From NCBI GenBank assembly GCA_013368375.1, contig JAACJP010000038.1, positions 310,001 through 374,000 on the forward strand: 64,000 nucleotides of DNA. The letters run 5' to 3'. Numbering within the stretch: the first letter of the stretch is position 1; every line of letters starts with the position of its first letter. The position numbers and the translations under genes are program-made. The notes under the pieces are model-generated. The model saw only the letters and a program-made list of their open reading frames with translations, searched no databases and was not told where the DNA came from. The stretch comes from Tricholomella constricta (taxonomy: Eukaryota > Basidiomycota > Agaricomycetes > Agaricales > Lyophyllaceae). This document shows, piece after piece, positions 47,532-59,765 of this stretch.

Positions 47532-49169
47532 TCATGTACTATCGTTTGCTCTAATCTGACCGATGTCGCTCGTGGCCGAAACTGTCCCAGGAGGGCCTCC
47601 ATCTGCATTAGCCTCCTTGGAAGCACATGCAGCGGCAGGTGATACGTCTGTTTTGCCATCAAGGGGGGTCACCGCAACCGATAAACGCCCGGGGGATGCA
47701 GGGCGCGCAGGCGAAAATTCGATATCCTCTACCGATCGAATCCCACCCTGAGTACCGAATCCAAATGTTTCCATGGTGGAGCGTTGCAGGCTGACAAGCA
47801 CAATGACAATGGAAGGATACATTCCCTGTGGGAAACGTTCAGCTGATCTAGAATGAGATGCGAGGCAGGAATACCGAGCACGCACAGTCACAAAATTCAG
47901 AAGGGCCAGAAGAATATCTGAGGCCACCGAGATAGATGAATCTTGAGGTGCAGGGACAAAGTTTAGCACTACTATTGTAATCTGGGCCATCTGTGTCAGA
48001 GATGGGTGGATGTGGCCAGACGTGATAATTGTACCTGGAGAGCGCAATAAGCCAACCCTGTATCAACAAGCACGATCAGGATTTTCTGAGCAGCAGAGGA
48101 GGTGGAGTTCTGCTTCATCCGTCTAAGAAATCGGAGGTGGCCCCTGCTGACGTTAAGCCAATGCATAGAGATCATAGGGAAAGCTATACACATACCACAA
48201 TTTATAAAATATTAAACTTGTGGCTACGACATTCGTTGCCAGCGAAAGCGTTAGGGATGCCAAGAACAAAATAGGCTCCAGCAGGGGAAATTGGACACCC
48301 TTGACAAAAATTACAAGATATGCGTTGGTCGCTCCTGTAAAGGTCAGATAGTCGATGAGAAGATTAGAATCGACTTTTAGAACCCTTCAAGGACTCGACA
48401 CACCAATGGTACCAAGCAGGAGAGCACATGGAACAAGCATAATCCATTTCTTGTCCGGATACAGAACCCAGGCTCTCCATATCACGACACTATCACTCAG
48501 AATTGGCTGAAAAGGGTCAATATCAGGTTCAATGGTGCACTCTCGACATCAGGAAATATACGCACCAGCACCATCAACGTCACGCCTGAAACGATGGAGG
48601 TTAAGTTAAGTCTTTTGTTCACCCTTGTGAGTATTGACTCGTCGAGTATCCCAGCAGAATCAACTAGAACTCCTTTGATAGCAATCACATTAGCTAAGAG
48701 ATAGAAGATGCAGTGCATAGAGCAGGCGAGGATAGCTATTAAATTCAGCCCCAACATTGCCTGGGTGGCTCGGGATGCAAGGCCGCGTTGTCTGCAAAAA
48801 TAGATCAAATAAAGGGTTTCATGCGTCAAAATGCAGCACCTACAGAAACGTAAATGTACTGAAAGAAAAAAGAATAATAAACATTCCTATACAGCCCCAA
48901 ATGAGAATAATTGTGGATGGTCGAGAACACAGGTTTGGCATACCGTAAAGCAGAACAACCGAAGTGAGACTAGTGAAGTGTCGCAGCACTACAAAACCAG
49001 AGTGCTGGAGAAGGGCACGTTCATCGGGCGACATGATACAAAGAACGGTGGAGAAACAACTCCATTCCGCATAATTGACTCCGTGTATATAAGCTAAACT
49101 TGAAGCTGTGTGAGTTTCAAGGAGCTTGTGATGTGCGATGATGAGATTGGAGCGAATTGTCTGTAACAA
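47532..49169 (-). CDS. Seven-transmembrane protein of the agaricomycete membrane family, 433 aa
   Basis: Seven exons close exactly: 49169-48844, 48791-48566, 48506-48404, 48334-48196, 48143-48035, 47990-47886 and 47825-47532. Introns are 44-69 nt. Hydrophobic segments appear in order around SGFVVLRHFTSLTSVVLLYG, TIILIWGCIGMFIILFSF, LNLIAILACSMHCIFYLLAN, LTSIVSGVTLMVL, WIMLVPCALLLGTIG, EPILFLASLTLSLATNVVAT and the ILIVLVDTGLAYCAL-to-GMYPSIVIVLVSLQ region. The motifs SDSVVIWRAWVLYPDKKW and LATNVVATSLIFYKLW match a large mushroom family of serpentine membrane proteins of unknown ligand and function. The last 70 residues form a cytosolic-type polar tail. The first residues (before MSPDERALLQ) could be an upstream extension. 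I see no damage. Confidence 0.8.
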
Positions 49170-49741
49170 CTGCCTTCACCAATGAAAGCGATTTTAAGAA
49201 TGGAAATCACAGCACAAATCAGTAAAGTATCACTCTTGTATATTTAGAACCAAATCTTCAGGTGTCCTCGAAGATCGCTTGCAGATCTGATGGATGGATG
49301 GATGGATGGTTGCCCATTGTCCGTTTCATGGCACTTGCACTGTCTCACATCTCATCACACTGCCATCTCATCACACTGACATCTCATCACACTGACATCT
49401 CCTACTTTAGATACATAGAGCTCATTCCATTTGACGGGGCGCACAGATATCAGAACTGGAATAATAATTGACGAGCGCGTACTTGGCCTCTTCGATCCCA
49501 CGTGCAAGGAAAAGGCAGACGTCGGCGAACGCACGATAATAGTACACGCTGCGTAGGGGAGACATCCCCACCCCCACTTCCATTCCTGTACCACGCATCA
49601 ACTCGTCAGGCTCCGACCAACAACACAGCAGGCGCAATACCATCATGCAGCGCCGGTGTCCGACCACGTCCCAATGCGCATGACCTCGATTTCCGGGACC
49701 CTCTGATGCGTTTCGGGGTCGGTCTGCAGCTAAATAACGCG
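49170..49741. other. Intergenic with simple repeats
   Basis: (GATG)n at about 49289-49310. Three tandem copies of CATCTCATCACACTG lie at about 49347-49393. No gene is supported. Confidence 0.6.
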
Positions 49742-51016
49742 TCAGCATGAATGTAAATCATCACGATTGAAAAGAAAAGAGAAAAAAGACAAGCTTACCC
49801 GCAGTCTCACAAGCCTCCCCTCATCCATCAGCATCCCCTCAAGCCCAAGCCCAAATCCAGACTCACGTCTGCCACCGTGCCACCTCCTCGTGAAAGACAC
49901 ATACGGCAACGCGCTCTCGACAAATGCAGGGTGCACGAGCGTGCTCGGGCTCGTCACAATCTCCACGTCCACCCATACGTCCCCCCAGCGCACAACCATC
50001 ACCAGCTGCTGCCGCCGCGCGTCCCTCTCAGTATCGACGCCGAAGTCGAGCACCACAAGCCGCACACGCGCCGTCAGGAGTATCAGCGCCTCCTTTGGCG
50101 CTGGCGCAAAGGCCGGGGCACGGGGTGACGCGGTTGTGGTGGGGTTCGGCGCAGCGCGGCTGGCGAGCGTGACGAATCGTACCCGGGAGCGAGCGAGGGC
50201 AGCGCGAGCGTGACGATACGAGGGGCCTGCGGGGATGGCCCAGATGTCAAGGGCGGCGGTGCAGGTGTTTGGTAGGAGGAGGAGTGCTGGGGAGAGGAAC
50301 ATGATGCTGGCGTGGGTGTGTTCAGTGTGTGGACTTCCTATGGGCGGGTGTTAGATGGCAGGGTTGGTTAGTTAGCTGTATGTTCGGGTAGCGAGGGGGG
50401 CGCACTGTTTTGAGGGTCCCATTCAAAGGCGTAGAACCGGTCGCGGGGGCGGAGGGGGCTGAGGAAGTGAGTGGTGACGAGGGCGAGGTGGATGGGGACG
50501 ATCTCGAAGTCAATGGAGGGGCAAGGTCAGTAGGACTTGCTCACGGACAGCACAGGGCTACGCGCGTGGGGGCGTGGCTTGCCAGTCGAGAACTGGAGGG
50601 AACGTGCCTTTGGCGTTTGGTAGGGTGCGGTTTGCTACGGTCAGATAAAGGTGCAGTCTACATCGATGTGGGACCAGTTTGCGGGGGTCGCTCGGCGTGG
50701 ACGGCAACTTGCAGTAGTGCAGCGTGAGGCGGCTCTCATCACCGAGCAGATAGACACCGCCCACAAAGTCGTATACTTATGCCTATCGACGGTGCCAAGT
50801 GGAATTGTCCTTTGGCCCAGCGCTGCTCGCGGCTGTTGAGCAGGGGTCCTCGCCCTGGGCTGGGTGGCAAAGCGGCATTGGCGGATCGGGAATGCCTTGA
50901 AGTAAGCATGTAGAGTCGAGTGTATCTGAGATGGACGAAAGTTCAGCAAGATCGAGAAAACATAGGATTCGGACAACAATCTCAGCAGCAGTTGAAGCAG
51001 CATCTTCGATTGACAA
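49742..51016 (-). other. F-box-like gene remains, model unresolved
   Basis: At 51016 the minus strand begins MSIEDAASTAAEIVVRILCF followed by LDLAELSSISD, a fair F-box match. The downstream frames then conflict: HKYTTLWAVSICS and DESRLTLHYCKLPSTPSD lie in different frames. At 50302-49742 an open frame reads LDIWAIPAGPSYRHARAAL and VESALPYVSFTRRWHGG. I could not join these without breaks. It may be a real multi-exon gene or a decayed one. Confidence 0.35.
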
Positions 51017-51973
51017 TCAACATTTCGATTCGAACCGTGGAAATGCGATAAGATAAGATCATACTGACAAGAACAAGTACATTTATCGTTGACAGAAAGC
51101 TACAAAGTTTTTCGCGTTGATTGCCATCGAAATCGTCAGGTACGATCCCGAAATTGTCTTTGTAAAATATGATCAGGGCGGTGATGATAACATCGTCGCC
51201 GCTGTAGCCAGAGATGTCAGCGTTGAAGTCTGGACGCTCTGTGCCCTAAGCAGCTGGCTGAGCAGCTGCGAGCAGGCCTCTTCCTGGTCGTGGTGTGGCC
51301 GCTTGTGCGGGGGCCAAACCGTGGCAGAGTATCTGAAACGTCATTTGATAATGCTCACAACTAACCTTCGGAGGAACATACCATTCTCTTGAGGAGTCCG
51401 CACCGCGGTAGTGTTCTGGCGTTACGTCGAATAGCGCGTTCGTTGTGGATCATTGCAGAGAGAAGAGTGATCTGCTTAGTGTTTGCTGTCGTGGCCAAGG
51501 CGATTTCATCAAGTCGCGGCAAGATGAGAGTTAACGTCTGTTCAAGATCGACGGGGGCGTATTGCGCCGTAGCATCTACGAAATTATATGTTCAGAGACG
51601 TGGCTGATGCCACAGAAATAGAACAACTAGCACAGGCGACATACGGGCACTTTGAATAGCTGTCACACGCAAATCCGCACTCTGGACTGCCGCAAGCATC
51701 ACAGCAGGATGATCGCCCGAATCTAAGGGTGGGAAGTATTGATCATAACGAAAACAGGCCCAGCTATTGTTGTAAATGTCCGACCGTACGCGGATTTCAA
51801 TGCTTTTGTGACTGCTCTCGCGTGGCTGAGATCACTCGACGCGATGGGGTCCGATGGATCTGTCGAGATCGATGTTCCAATGCAAGATAGGCAGTGATGG
51901 GTCCATGTGGCGGACACTCGGGATGGCGTGCATGTAGAGTGGGTTCGCCATGGTAGTCCTAACATAATGTGCC
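51017..51973. other. Unresolved stretch
   Basis: Minus-strand reading LSHARAVTKALKSAYGRTF followed by TTIAGPVFVMINTSHP (about 51840-51723) looks like a genuine exon end followed by stops. The family is not recognised. Confidence 0.3.
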
Positions 51974-52560
51974 GGGCACTGGCCGGGCCAGTGCCCACTA
52001 AAACGGTGCAACTATCTGGCTAGTCATTGGCGGGGTGGATAACGACCCGTTATCCATTCAGATTTTGGACCCGATTTTTCTCAAGATTGAAACAAGCAAT
52101 TGGGGTCAAACCAACAGTAAAATATACACTTTTACATCTCCTCTAGCTCGCGCACTAATCCGTTTGACGAGATATGTATTCTTGGGGGTGCTATGGACCA
52201 CCGAAAAGTGGGGCAAAAGCGTGGGAAAGTGCACTATTGCGTGTATTCAACGCTTCCACATCCGAGATCTTGGTATTGGGAAATGTTTGTATATACATTC
52301 GATGGCGCGCGCACTTTTTTTTACGAAAATCGGTGAAGAATTGAGTGAGCTATGGACAATTTTGTGTAGCGGGTTCGGGCGGGTGGCTGATGTGGCTGTG
52401 CTAAATATCCGCTCGGGCGGTTTTCAATTTCTAAAATATTTACTACAGCTGCGCCACCCACAAAAATTTGTGCGCGGGCTGCGGAATTTGGATCGTCCCT
52501 CATCCTGAATTTCCTGGAGGCGGCGCGGCTAAACTGTTGAAACGCGTCAGGGATCTTTGT
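51974..52560. mobile_element. Possible MITE with hairpin-forming end
   Basis: A perfect 11-bp inverted repeat with a 1-nt spacer lies at 51974-51996. A second inverted repeat with 9-bp arms lies at 52036-52056 (TGGATAACG / CGTTATCCA). The following 500 bp are AT-rich and ORF-poor, unlike the GC-rich surroundings. I could not define the other end or a target duplication, so this is tentative. Confidence 0.35.
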
Positions 52561-52869
52561 GGCCTGGCGCGAGGCGCGGGAAGCGCGCTTCGGCAATTGC
52601 CGGCCACCGCTCCAACCATTCTGCACCCTGTCCCCATTATTTCGACCACCCAATCCTTTACTTGTCGTCGTATTACCGTCCCCTTGTCGTCCAATTCTGT
52701 TCTGGTGGAACATCTTCTATCAGCTTGTAGCATCATCTTTTGGCTACTAGTATGCGTCGTTGGGGCTTTGAGCTCCGGTAAGCAGCACAACTTAGAACTG
52801 AGATATAGAGCTCACAGATCCGCCGCCACCAGGTCCTCGAACGCACGGCTCATCGCATACAGGTGCACG

Positions 52870-53395
52870 CGTGTGGTAGGTAGATGATGGGAGTGAGAGA
52901 GGGAACGATATCGACACAAGCAGGTATGTGAGCATCTCCGGCGGCGCGTACACATGACTGACTGCATTCTATCCCACAGAACTAAGCAAAAGGCACGACT
53001 GAGACGCGTAGAAAGCATGTAGATATGTCCAGGCGACATGTCATCTCGGGGACTCGTGGGGCGGGGCTGTGAGCACGCGCTGTGGGGTGCATGATGATGG
53101 GTATTGTCCTTCAGGACTCAAGGTGCGCAGTACAACTGTATGTACCCAATCTATGACATTGACAAATGCTACAGAGTCAACAAACGAGATACAGATGCAC
53201 GCTTATGGCAGGGAGATGAAGGGAGGGAGACAGGGAAGGTATCGACACAGGCAGGCATGTGCGCATCTCCAGCGGCGCAGACGGATGTCCGACCACGCTC
53301 CACTTGTAAACGAAACAAAATGCGGGGCTGTGGGGTCGGGAGCACGCGCTGTGGGGCGCATAAGGATGGGTATTATCCTCCAGCACTCTCCAGTA
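52870..53395. repeat. Diverged direct duplication, about 320-bp period
   Basis: The block with ATCGACACAAGCAGGTATGTG, GCATCTCC-x-GCGGCGC and GGAGCACGCGCTGTGGGG occurs at about 52890-53110 and again at about 53215-53400. Between the copies the sequence differs. No gene. Confidence 0.6.
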
Positions 53396-53400
53396 AGTGT

Positions 53401-56400
53401 ACATCGACATCTATCCGTTATGTTCTCATTTTCACGTCTCTCAGCTAAAGCCTCAACATGCGCACGACAATTGGCATCTACCGCCAGTTAAATGCCTTTC
53501 TCGATGTCGCCGAAGCCGCCTCACTCGTCTCCGCACCCCTCCCTGCTGCACCAACCGCTCCAGCATCCACAACTTCCTCTACCACAGCCTCCATGACCAC
53601 CACCGCGCCCACCCCCGTCTCCTCGTCGTCTCCCACCATCCCCGAAGCATCACGACCCCAAGACCCCTTCATCGACCCGCACTTCCACTCCGGTATCTAG
53701 ACCCCAGCATGCCTCTGTCGAACACACACACAGCAGCAGCAGCAGCAACAGCCCCGAAGGCGCCTGTTGCGCCTGCGGAATCTACGAGCGTGTGCGACTT
53801 TGAATGTCGAGTCGGCATTGGCGGGGCCGCAGCAGAGCCATGGTCAGAATCAGTAAGAGTCGGGATCAGGGTACCCAGGGGGCTCGACGTCTGCGATTAA
53901 GGGAGCGTGGTACAGCTGTTGGGCGTGGTACGGCGCAGCGGCTCTATCAGCTGCATCTGCGGCGGGCGCTACCTGGAGGTCTGAGTCTAGGACGGCGGAG
54001 GGGCAGGGGGAGGGGGACGACGATGGAGAAGAACAGGGAGAAGCACAAATTACGCAAGCGGAAGTGGGAGGCATCGCTGGCATGAGAGGGGCCCGAGGCG
54101 CAGTCAAAGTCGGAGGAGTGGAGGGAGGAGAAGAAGAAGAAGGGGGCAGGGCGGGAGCTGGGCGTAAACCTGGTGCAGGCGACGAGAGCGGGCCAGTCAG
54201 GGTGACTGAATGTCACATGCGCGGCGCCCTCAGTGAGGGCGCGCAATGTCACAATAAATTTGGCAGTACCGATTTTCTCCATAGACTCCAAGTCAACAGG
54301 AAGTGCAATTGATGTCCTTCAGCCCTCCGATTGCTTGAGTACATTGTCCATGAAGCTATATTAAGCTTGTGTCCTTCCAGTCCACGACACAACATATCAG
54401 AAATCACGGTCAGGTGTTATGTAAAACAAAAATAAATGCACTGTTTACCTCCCCTTCTCCTGCCTTAGGCGCTGATTATATGCGCTATGTGGGACTCAGC
54501 AGCGACTGAGGGTGGCGGGTCACAGACGGCGGTGTGTCGCGTTCCCATCTCCACAACTGTCACTGACAGGACACGCGACAACAGCACAATGTGTGTTGCC
54601 TTAATTTGAGGCCGTCAACGCCATCATCGTCCATCTATCTCCCTCCCTCAGGCCTCATCTCTCATTGTACCAGCAGAGCTAACTAGAGGCCAGCAGGGTA
54701 CATCTACAGTATCAATCTATCTTTGTCAAAGCCTTCGTCAACCGCAGAACTAACAGCCTCACGCCGCTTGTTTTGAATTCCTCAACTTTGTTATGACATC
54801 TGGCATATCTACCTGGCTCCATATTTAAGTCCAGCCCTGCCTTCTCTCCTTACGCTGTACCAAGTCCTTCCCAAGCTCGCCTCCTTGACCCCTGTCCCTC
54901 GTGAACTCGGATACCCCTCCTTAGCCGATAATCCTGGGGCGTGTCCGTGCGCGGGTGCGGCTGCAGCGGCAGATGCGGATTCGAGTGCAGCCCACCACGA
55001 CCATGGCCCGCGTCAGCGTTGGCGTTATTGTAGGTCCTCGTCCTCGTCCTTCTTCCTCCCTGTCCCCGTCGTGTCGAAACTCGTGCATGGGGGGAAGCAC
55101 GAGCGCTAACTTAGAGTCAACAAATTCCTGTGGACGGTGAAGAGGGATAAAAGAGATCAGCTCGTGTCGGCTATTCAAGAAGGAAGATAGAATCACACAG
55201 CTTACCCAACATGTTTGAGGCGTGGGAGGCGTTGGGTAGCGGCGGCGGCGATGTTGATAGTTGTGACTGTGTTCCGTAGGGACGAGCTGCGCTTATAACA
55301 AGGAACGGGATTGCGTCAGTCAAAGTTGAAAGAAAATGAAGTGAACGGACGACAATGTCTCTATACATTCCAGAATGCTCGAGGCGTCGACGGGTTGCCT
55401 ACAACCTGCGATGCTTGACGTGTTGTGTTGTTGTTAAAGCACAGCGAACGCAGCGAGTAGCGACTCTGTACCAAGAGTAAAGCCGTGGTGCTAGTGTCCA
55501 TCGTAAATGGAGAGAAATTTAGCCCACCTTGCATGTTTGAGGGGAACGGCAATGATGTAGAGAGGTATATAGAAGTGGAAACAGACTGACGTGCCACCGT
55601 CGTGTTGAATATGCTCGAGAACGATCTGTATGTGTTCAATGGAACGATGAAGGCTTCATAATGGAAAGGACACACCTACGATGCATATCCAGCACCTCGC
55701 AGATAGCAGGCAGTACTTGAAGTTCGTGTCTGTGCGAGAGGGCTGTATGGTAAAAGGAGACAGATGCCCCTTGGGCCGTTGGAGGGACATCGGAGCACTT
55801 ACCAGAGACGTGTATCCATGCAAATACTCCTCGGGATATCCTGAGTGACGCCTTGTTCGTCAGTATTTCGAAAACGGAGGGTCATATTAGTGGTGAGACT
55901 TACCTCGAGTATCTGACTCCAGAGTCCATCCTCCGCCGATCGCAATCGCGCGCTTATCGCACCCATGTAGATATGTTGTGAGTGTGCAAAGCCTGTGGAG
56001 AAAAATGAGATGAGCGCCAAACACCATGAGCACTCACCACAGGCGGCGTGTCCTTCCAGAACCTTTCCCAAGGATTCTGAGATGAAGAGCGCGTCGTCGA
56101 GAGGCGAAAATCGTGCACGTTGTAAGAGTATCGGTTCTGGAGTGATAGGAAGGTAAACAAGTAAAGATAACAGAAAAGACGCGGCGACGTACGCAGTGGG
56201 TTGGCGAGCATGAAAAGTCAGGATCAGGGACTGGTACTTGAGTTTCGACTTCAAGCTAGATAGGCGACAATGTGGTGGATTGAGCTTGAGCTGTGGACAA
56301 ATTCAGACTGTGTATGACATGAACGCGTCAAATTTCGAGAAGGTAGAACGCACCGATTGTTGAGTCTCACACTATGACGAAAGTAATACACGTCTACCGC

Positions 56401-57805
56401 TCCCGTTGTCATAGTTGATGTTCTCCGTCCCATGTAGAGGCTGTGTGGTGAGGTGAGGCGAACTCTCGGACGTTCGAGGTATTAATTTGAAGTGAACGGG
56501 ATCGATTGCACCTAGTTAAACGTGCGTGCGCTGCTCAAGAAAATCAAGGACAAGGGAATAGCTGCTTGCGCTCGCAGTTTGTACTTATAGTCAATTTACT
56601 AGAACACGACAGGAGGAAGAATGGCGGTAAGTCCGGCCCCAATTCAGGCCACGGCTGTTCACGTGACGCAGACGCGCCCTCAGTGAGGGTGCCGCGCACG
56701 TCCTGCCACTCTCCCGTCCTCAATAATTGAAAAAGTGGTTCGATTGCATGGGGACAATAAATTAAATGTGCAGTCTCTATTTCTTTTTCTACCTGATCAG
56801 TAATCTCAACGTGAACTACAGCTGTACAATCTGATGGCCCTTCAGCGCCAAGTCGGCTTCGTCTCGAATCCGTGGTCTGGGACGGCCTTGTCGGGATTAC
56901 CTTGGAGTATCTAAATAGTCAATACGATGCAGACAAATATGATACATACCTGCACGCTAGCGTTCTCGTCCTCTGCAAACACCTCCGACGTCACGCGCCT
57001 CACGCGCTCCGCCACTCCCACCACATCCCACACGCTGCCGTCCACTTCTCCACCCCATTAGCCTCACGCAGTTTTCGAATCCACCGGGTCCCCCTTGCGA
57101 CTAATAAACCACTCTCGCCGAGATCTCCGATCGCGTCTTCAGCACCGCCGTCGATCTTGACTGCGCCTCCTTATCCTGTAGCCTCGCCGTGCCTGCTTAC
57201 GCCAAGCAGCTTGACTTTGCCCTTGGTGAGTCTACGAACGCGCCAGATGTGACGTGCCCGATGAGTTGGTCTTTGCCTGTGGATGCTTCATTCTGTGCGT
57301 ATAAGTGGTTACCGCGATCAGAAGAAGAGAAGTGGAGGCGGTATACGCACCTCGACCTTCACAATTCGTCTGTCTTCGCGGTAAAGCGAATGGGTGTGCC
57401 CCTTTTCCCTGAGCCCTGTACCGTGCGCGTCCGAAGTAGAAAGCGGCCTCAAGTACCTCTGAAACCTACGGTGCATTGGAAAGGCGAGAGCACGAGAAGA
57501 TAGATGATGCTCGGTGAGCATGCGGCTATGCGACGAGTCAGTTCAAATCATGGCAGGTCATTGAGAAATGGAAATATAGCTCACCTTGAATGTTTCCAGC
57601 GTTCAATGCGGGCGAAAGAGGCAACTTGAGGTTGGGGGCGAGGTAACATGAAGTCAAAAGAGACACATATACCGCCTTTGTGTCGAATGTGTACAAATTC
57701 GAAATTACTGAAATTAGATATATTGAAATAGATGGAAGTAAACGCACTGGGGTTCCCGTAACATATTTCGGTGCCCATCGCGCCGGTGCATGAAGGCGGC
57801 AGGCG
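53401..57805. other. Long stretch without a supported gene
   Basis: An 80-residue plus-strand ORF at 53458-53700 (MRTTIGIYRQLNAFLDVAEA, then Ser/Thr/Pro-rich) and minus-strand ORFs at 55361-55675 and 55799-56254 are the best candidates. None shows a known domain, and neighbouring frames do not splice convincingly. Confidence 0.35.
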
Positions 57806-58760
57806 ATCATGCTTCGAGGATGATGTCGTAATTGGGAGGGGGCTGGGAGTGAGGAGCGCAAGGGAGAGTAGAGACGGTGACGACTTACAGCTTTAGTGTA
57901 GATGATGCTCATATAGTATTCGTGTGATTCCGGTGTGTTGTGCGCAACGTCTGTGGGGAGGCAGGTGTGAACAGAAGGAGCGGGGAGGACGGAGAAAGGC
58001 GACGGACACTGGCCGATCGCAAAGCCGATACCGATACGCGACATGTAGAAGCAATTGAGCCACACCTGGATGTCGAGGTCGATCTTGCGCGCGTTCTACA
58101 CACGCTTCCACTCGAGGACGCCCTGTGCGACGGTAGTGACAGTAGGCATATCGGCTCTCCATGGTCTCGAGTGCGCGTGTAAAGTACTTGTTGTAGTCCT
58201 GGACTTGAGGGGGCCAGGCGACCGGTGTCGGTGTCAGCGTAGTATCTGCAGAGGTGGAGGGGTGCCAGATGGGCGTGAACGGTTGAGGATGGGGTGAGCG
58301 AGGTGACGTGGGTGCGCGTGACGCTGACGACGGTGCGAGAGCTAAATGACCTGCGTTACACGGGGACTCGGAGCTTGAGCTGGAGGAAGTCGTTGCCCGA
58401 GCTGGAGTACGGGTCGGTGTCCTGGTCGAGGTGCTTGAGGGGGTAGGGAGGATTGTCGTGGTTCGGTGTCACAGGTACTTGGTGAATGTCTGGAGGTTGG
58501 AGTTCCTGCAAAATTGGAATCAATAGGGAGCGGCACATGCGGCGAATGGAATCGGACCTCGAAGAACTGGTAATACCAGTTACTTACCTTGGGCATGGAG
58601 GGTATCTCGCTAAGGCTGTGGGGCAACTCGTCAAGCTCCTTGACGTGGTGGGCCAGCCGTACCATAAGCTGATCTAACGCAGACATCAATGGTGCTGCTT
58701 CGGATCGGCATAGACGTACTCACCTGCAAGAAACTCACTGGCCTGAAGCAGTGTCCTACG
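57806..58760 (-). pseudogene. Pyruvate dehydrogenase kinase-type pseudogene (second copy)
   Basis: Exon-intron structure and sequence match the gene at 10.7-12.6 kb, introns included. Recognisable parts are VRLAHHVKELDELPHSLSEI, LKHLDQDTDPYSSSGND, LKLRVPV, CFYMSRIGIGFAIGQ and HEYYMSIIYTKA. Damage includes a TAA after LRVPV, a frame change after YYADTDT, a TAG where the intact gene has a glutamine (KRV-stop-N), and truncation soon after IILEA. Everything beyond the first residues of exon 7, including the whole GHKL ATP site, is missing. Confidence 0.85.
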
Positions 58761-58828
58761 TGTACTCGATGGTCTTATCTTGCAGTGGAAAGACTGACTT
58801 GCGCAAAAGGCGCACATGGTAGATGGCG

Positions 58829-59008
58829 CGAGCAAAGCTGAGGGCAGGATCAATATGATGTCAAAGGAAGTCGAAGTCGAATTGGCGCTTACCTTGAACG
58901 TCGAATGTTGTGTGAGAGCTGGGCGACGAGGGCGGTGACGAGCAGGAGGTATGGGGGACGCAAGGGCGAGTTGATCGATGCTGGTCAGGGTCCAACTACC
59001 ATTTGCAG
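58829..59008 (-). pseudogene. Gene fragment, second copy of 6.82-7.00 kb
   Basis: Homologous to 6818-7000, including the GTAAGCGCC donor. Here it directly follows the 5' end of the PDK relic. The reading frame has changed relative to the first copy (TSIDQLALASPIP instead of YGIDPLTLVPPYLL). Confidence 0.55.
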
Positions 59009-59069
59009 AAATTGTGTTATGCACACGCACCAGCCAACGTAGAGACATGTAATTTCTCGTTCTGATCGA

Positions 59070-59700
59070 CACCATATGCCTCTCCGGGAATCAGCTTCTG
59101 GGCGAAGATGGCTTGCAGGTCCCTTGCGAGAGTTATCCGTCATTAGGACATCGACAACGCCGTCCGGACAAGACTCGCATCATCGCACGCCAACCTTGAC
59201 CGCACCGTCGACAGCTCCAGCATCCAGCATCTTCAGAAGTTGCGCACCGAAATCAAGGCTCGCCACTTGACCCTTTCCTCATCGTTCCCCATGCTGATTG
59301 ATGTTGCAGAACGTTTGGAAATGATACCGGCAGATTCGCTATCAGCTGCCAAAGAACGCGATCTCTCCACCAAGGTCATCACCGAGCTCTCCCGCCACAT
59401 CTCGTCCACCCCTATGACAAGGCCTCGCGCTTCATCGACATCAGCAACATGGCCGTCACCCGCCAGCTCCAGAAGCAAGTCCACGAAGAAAACCTCCTTC
59501 AAAAATCCTTCATCGTCACAACCAGAAACTGATCGTGATCTGTTCCTCAGTTCGCCAACTCCTTCTTCGTCATCTACCCCGCCACTTCCCTTGGGTACGT
59601 GTTCCTCACATGCACATCAGAGCATTCTCCATCTCAGCATGATCCATCAATGCGTCAATCATAGAACTCGGTCTACTCCCTCTTCCCCTTTTTGACCCCC
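59070..59700 (+). pseudogene. Unidentified decayed exons
   Basis: The plus strand reads QHLQKLRTEIKARHLTLSSS, MLIDVAERLEMIPADSLSAA and then, in another frame, HPYDKASRFIDISNMAVTRQ and LQKQVHEENLL. The fragments look coding but are in different frames. The family is not recognised. Confidence 0.35.
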
Positions 59701-59765
59701 TCGAAGATGAAGGATAGTCTGACGCGTCAAGGCTTAGCTGCTAAGTACACCTTCGACCACCCTTA

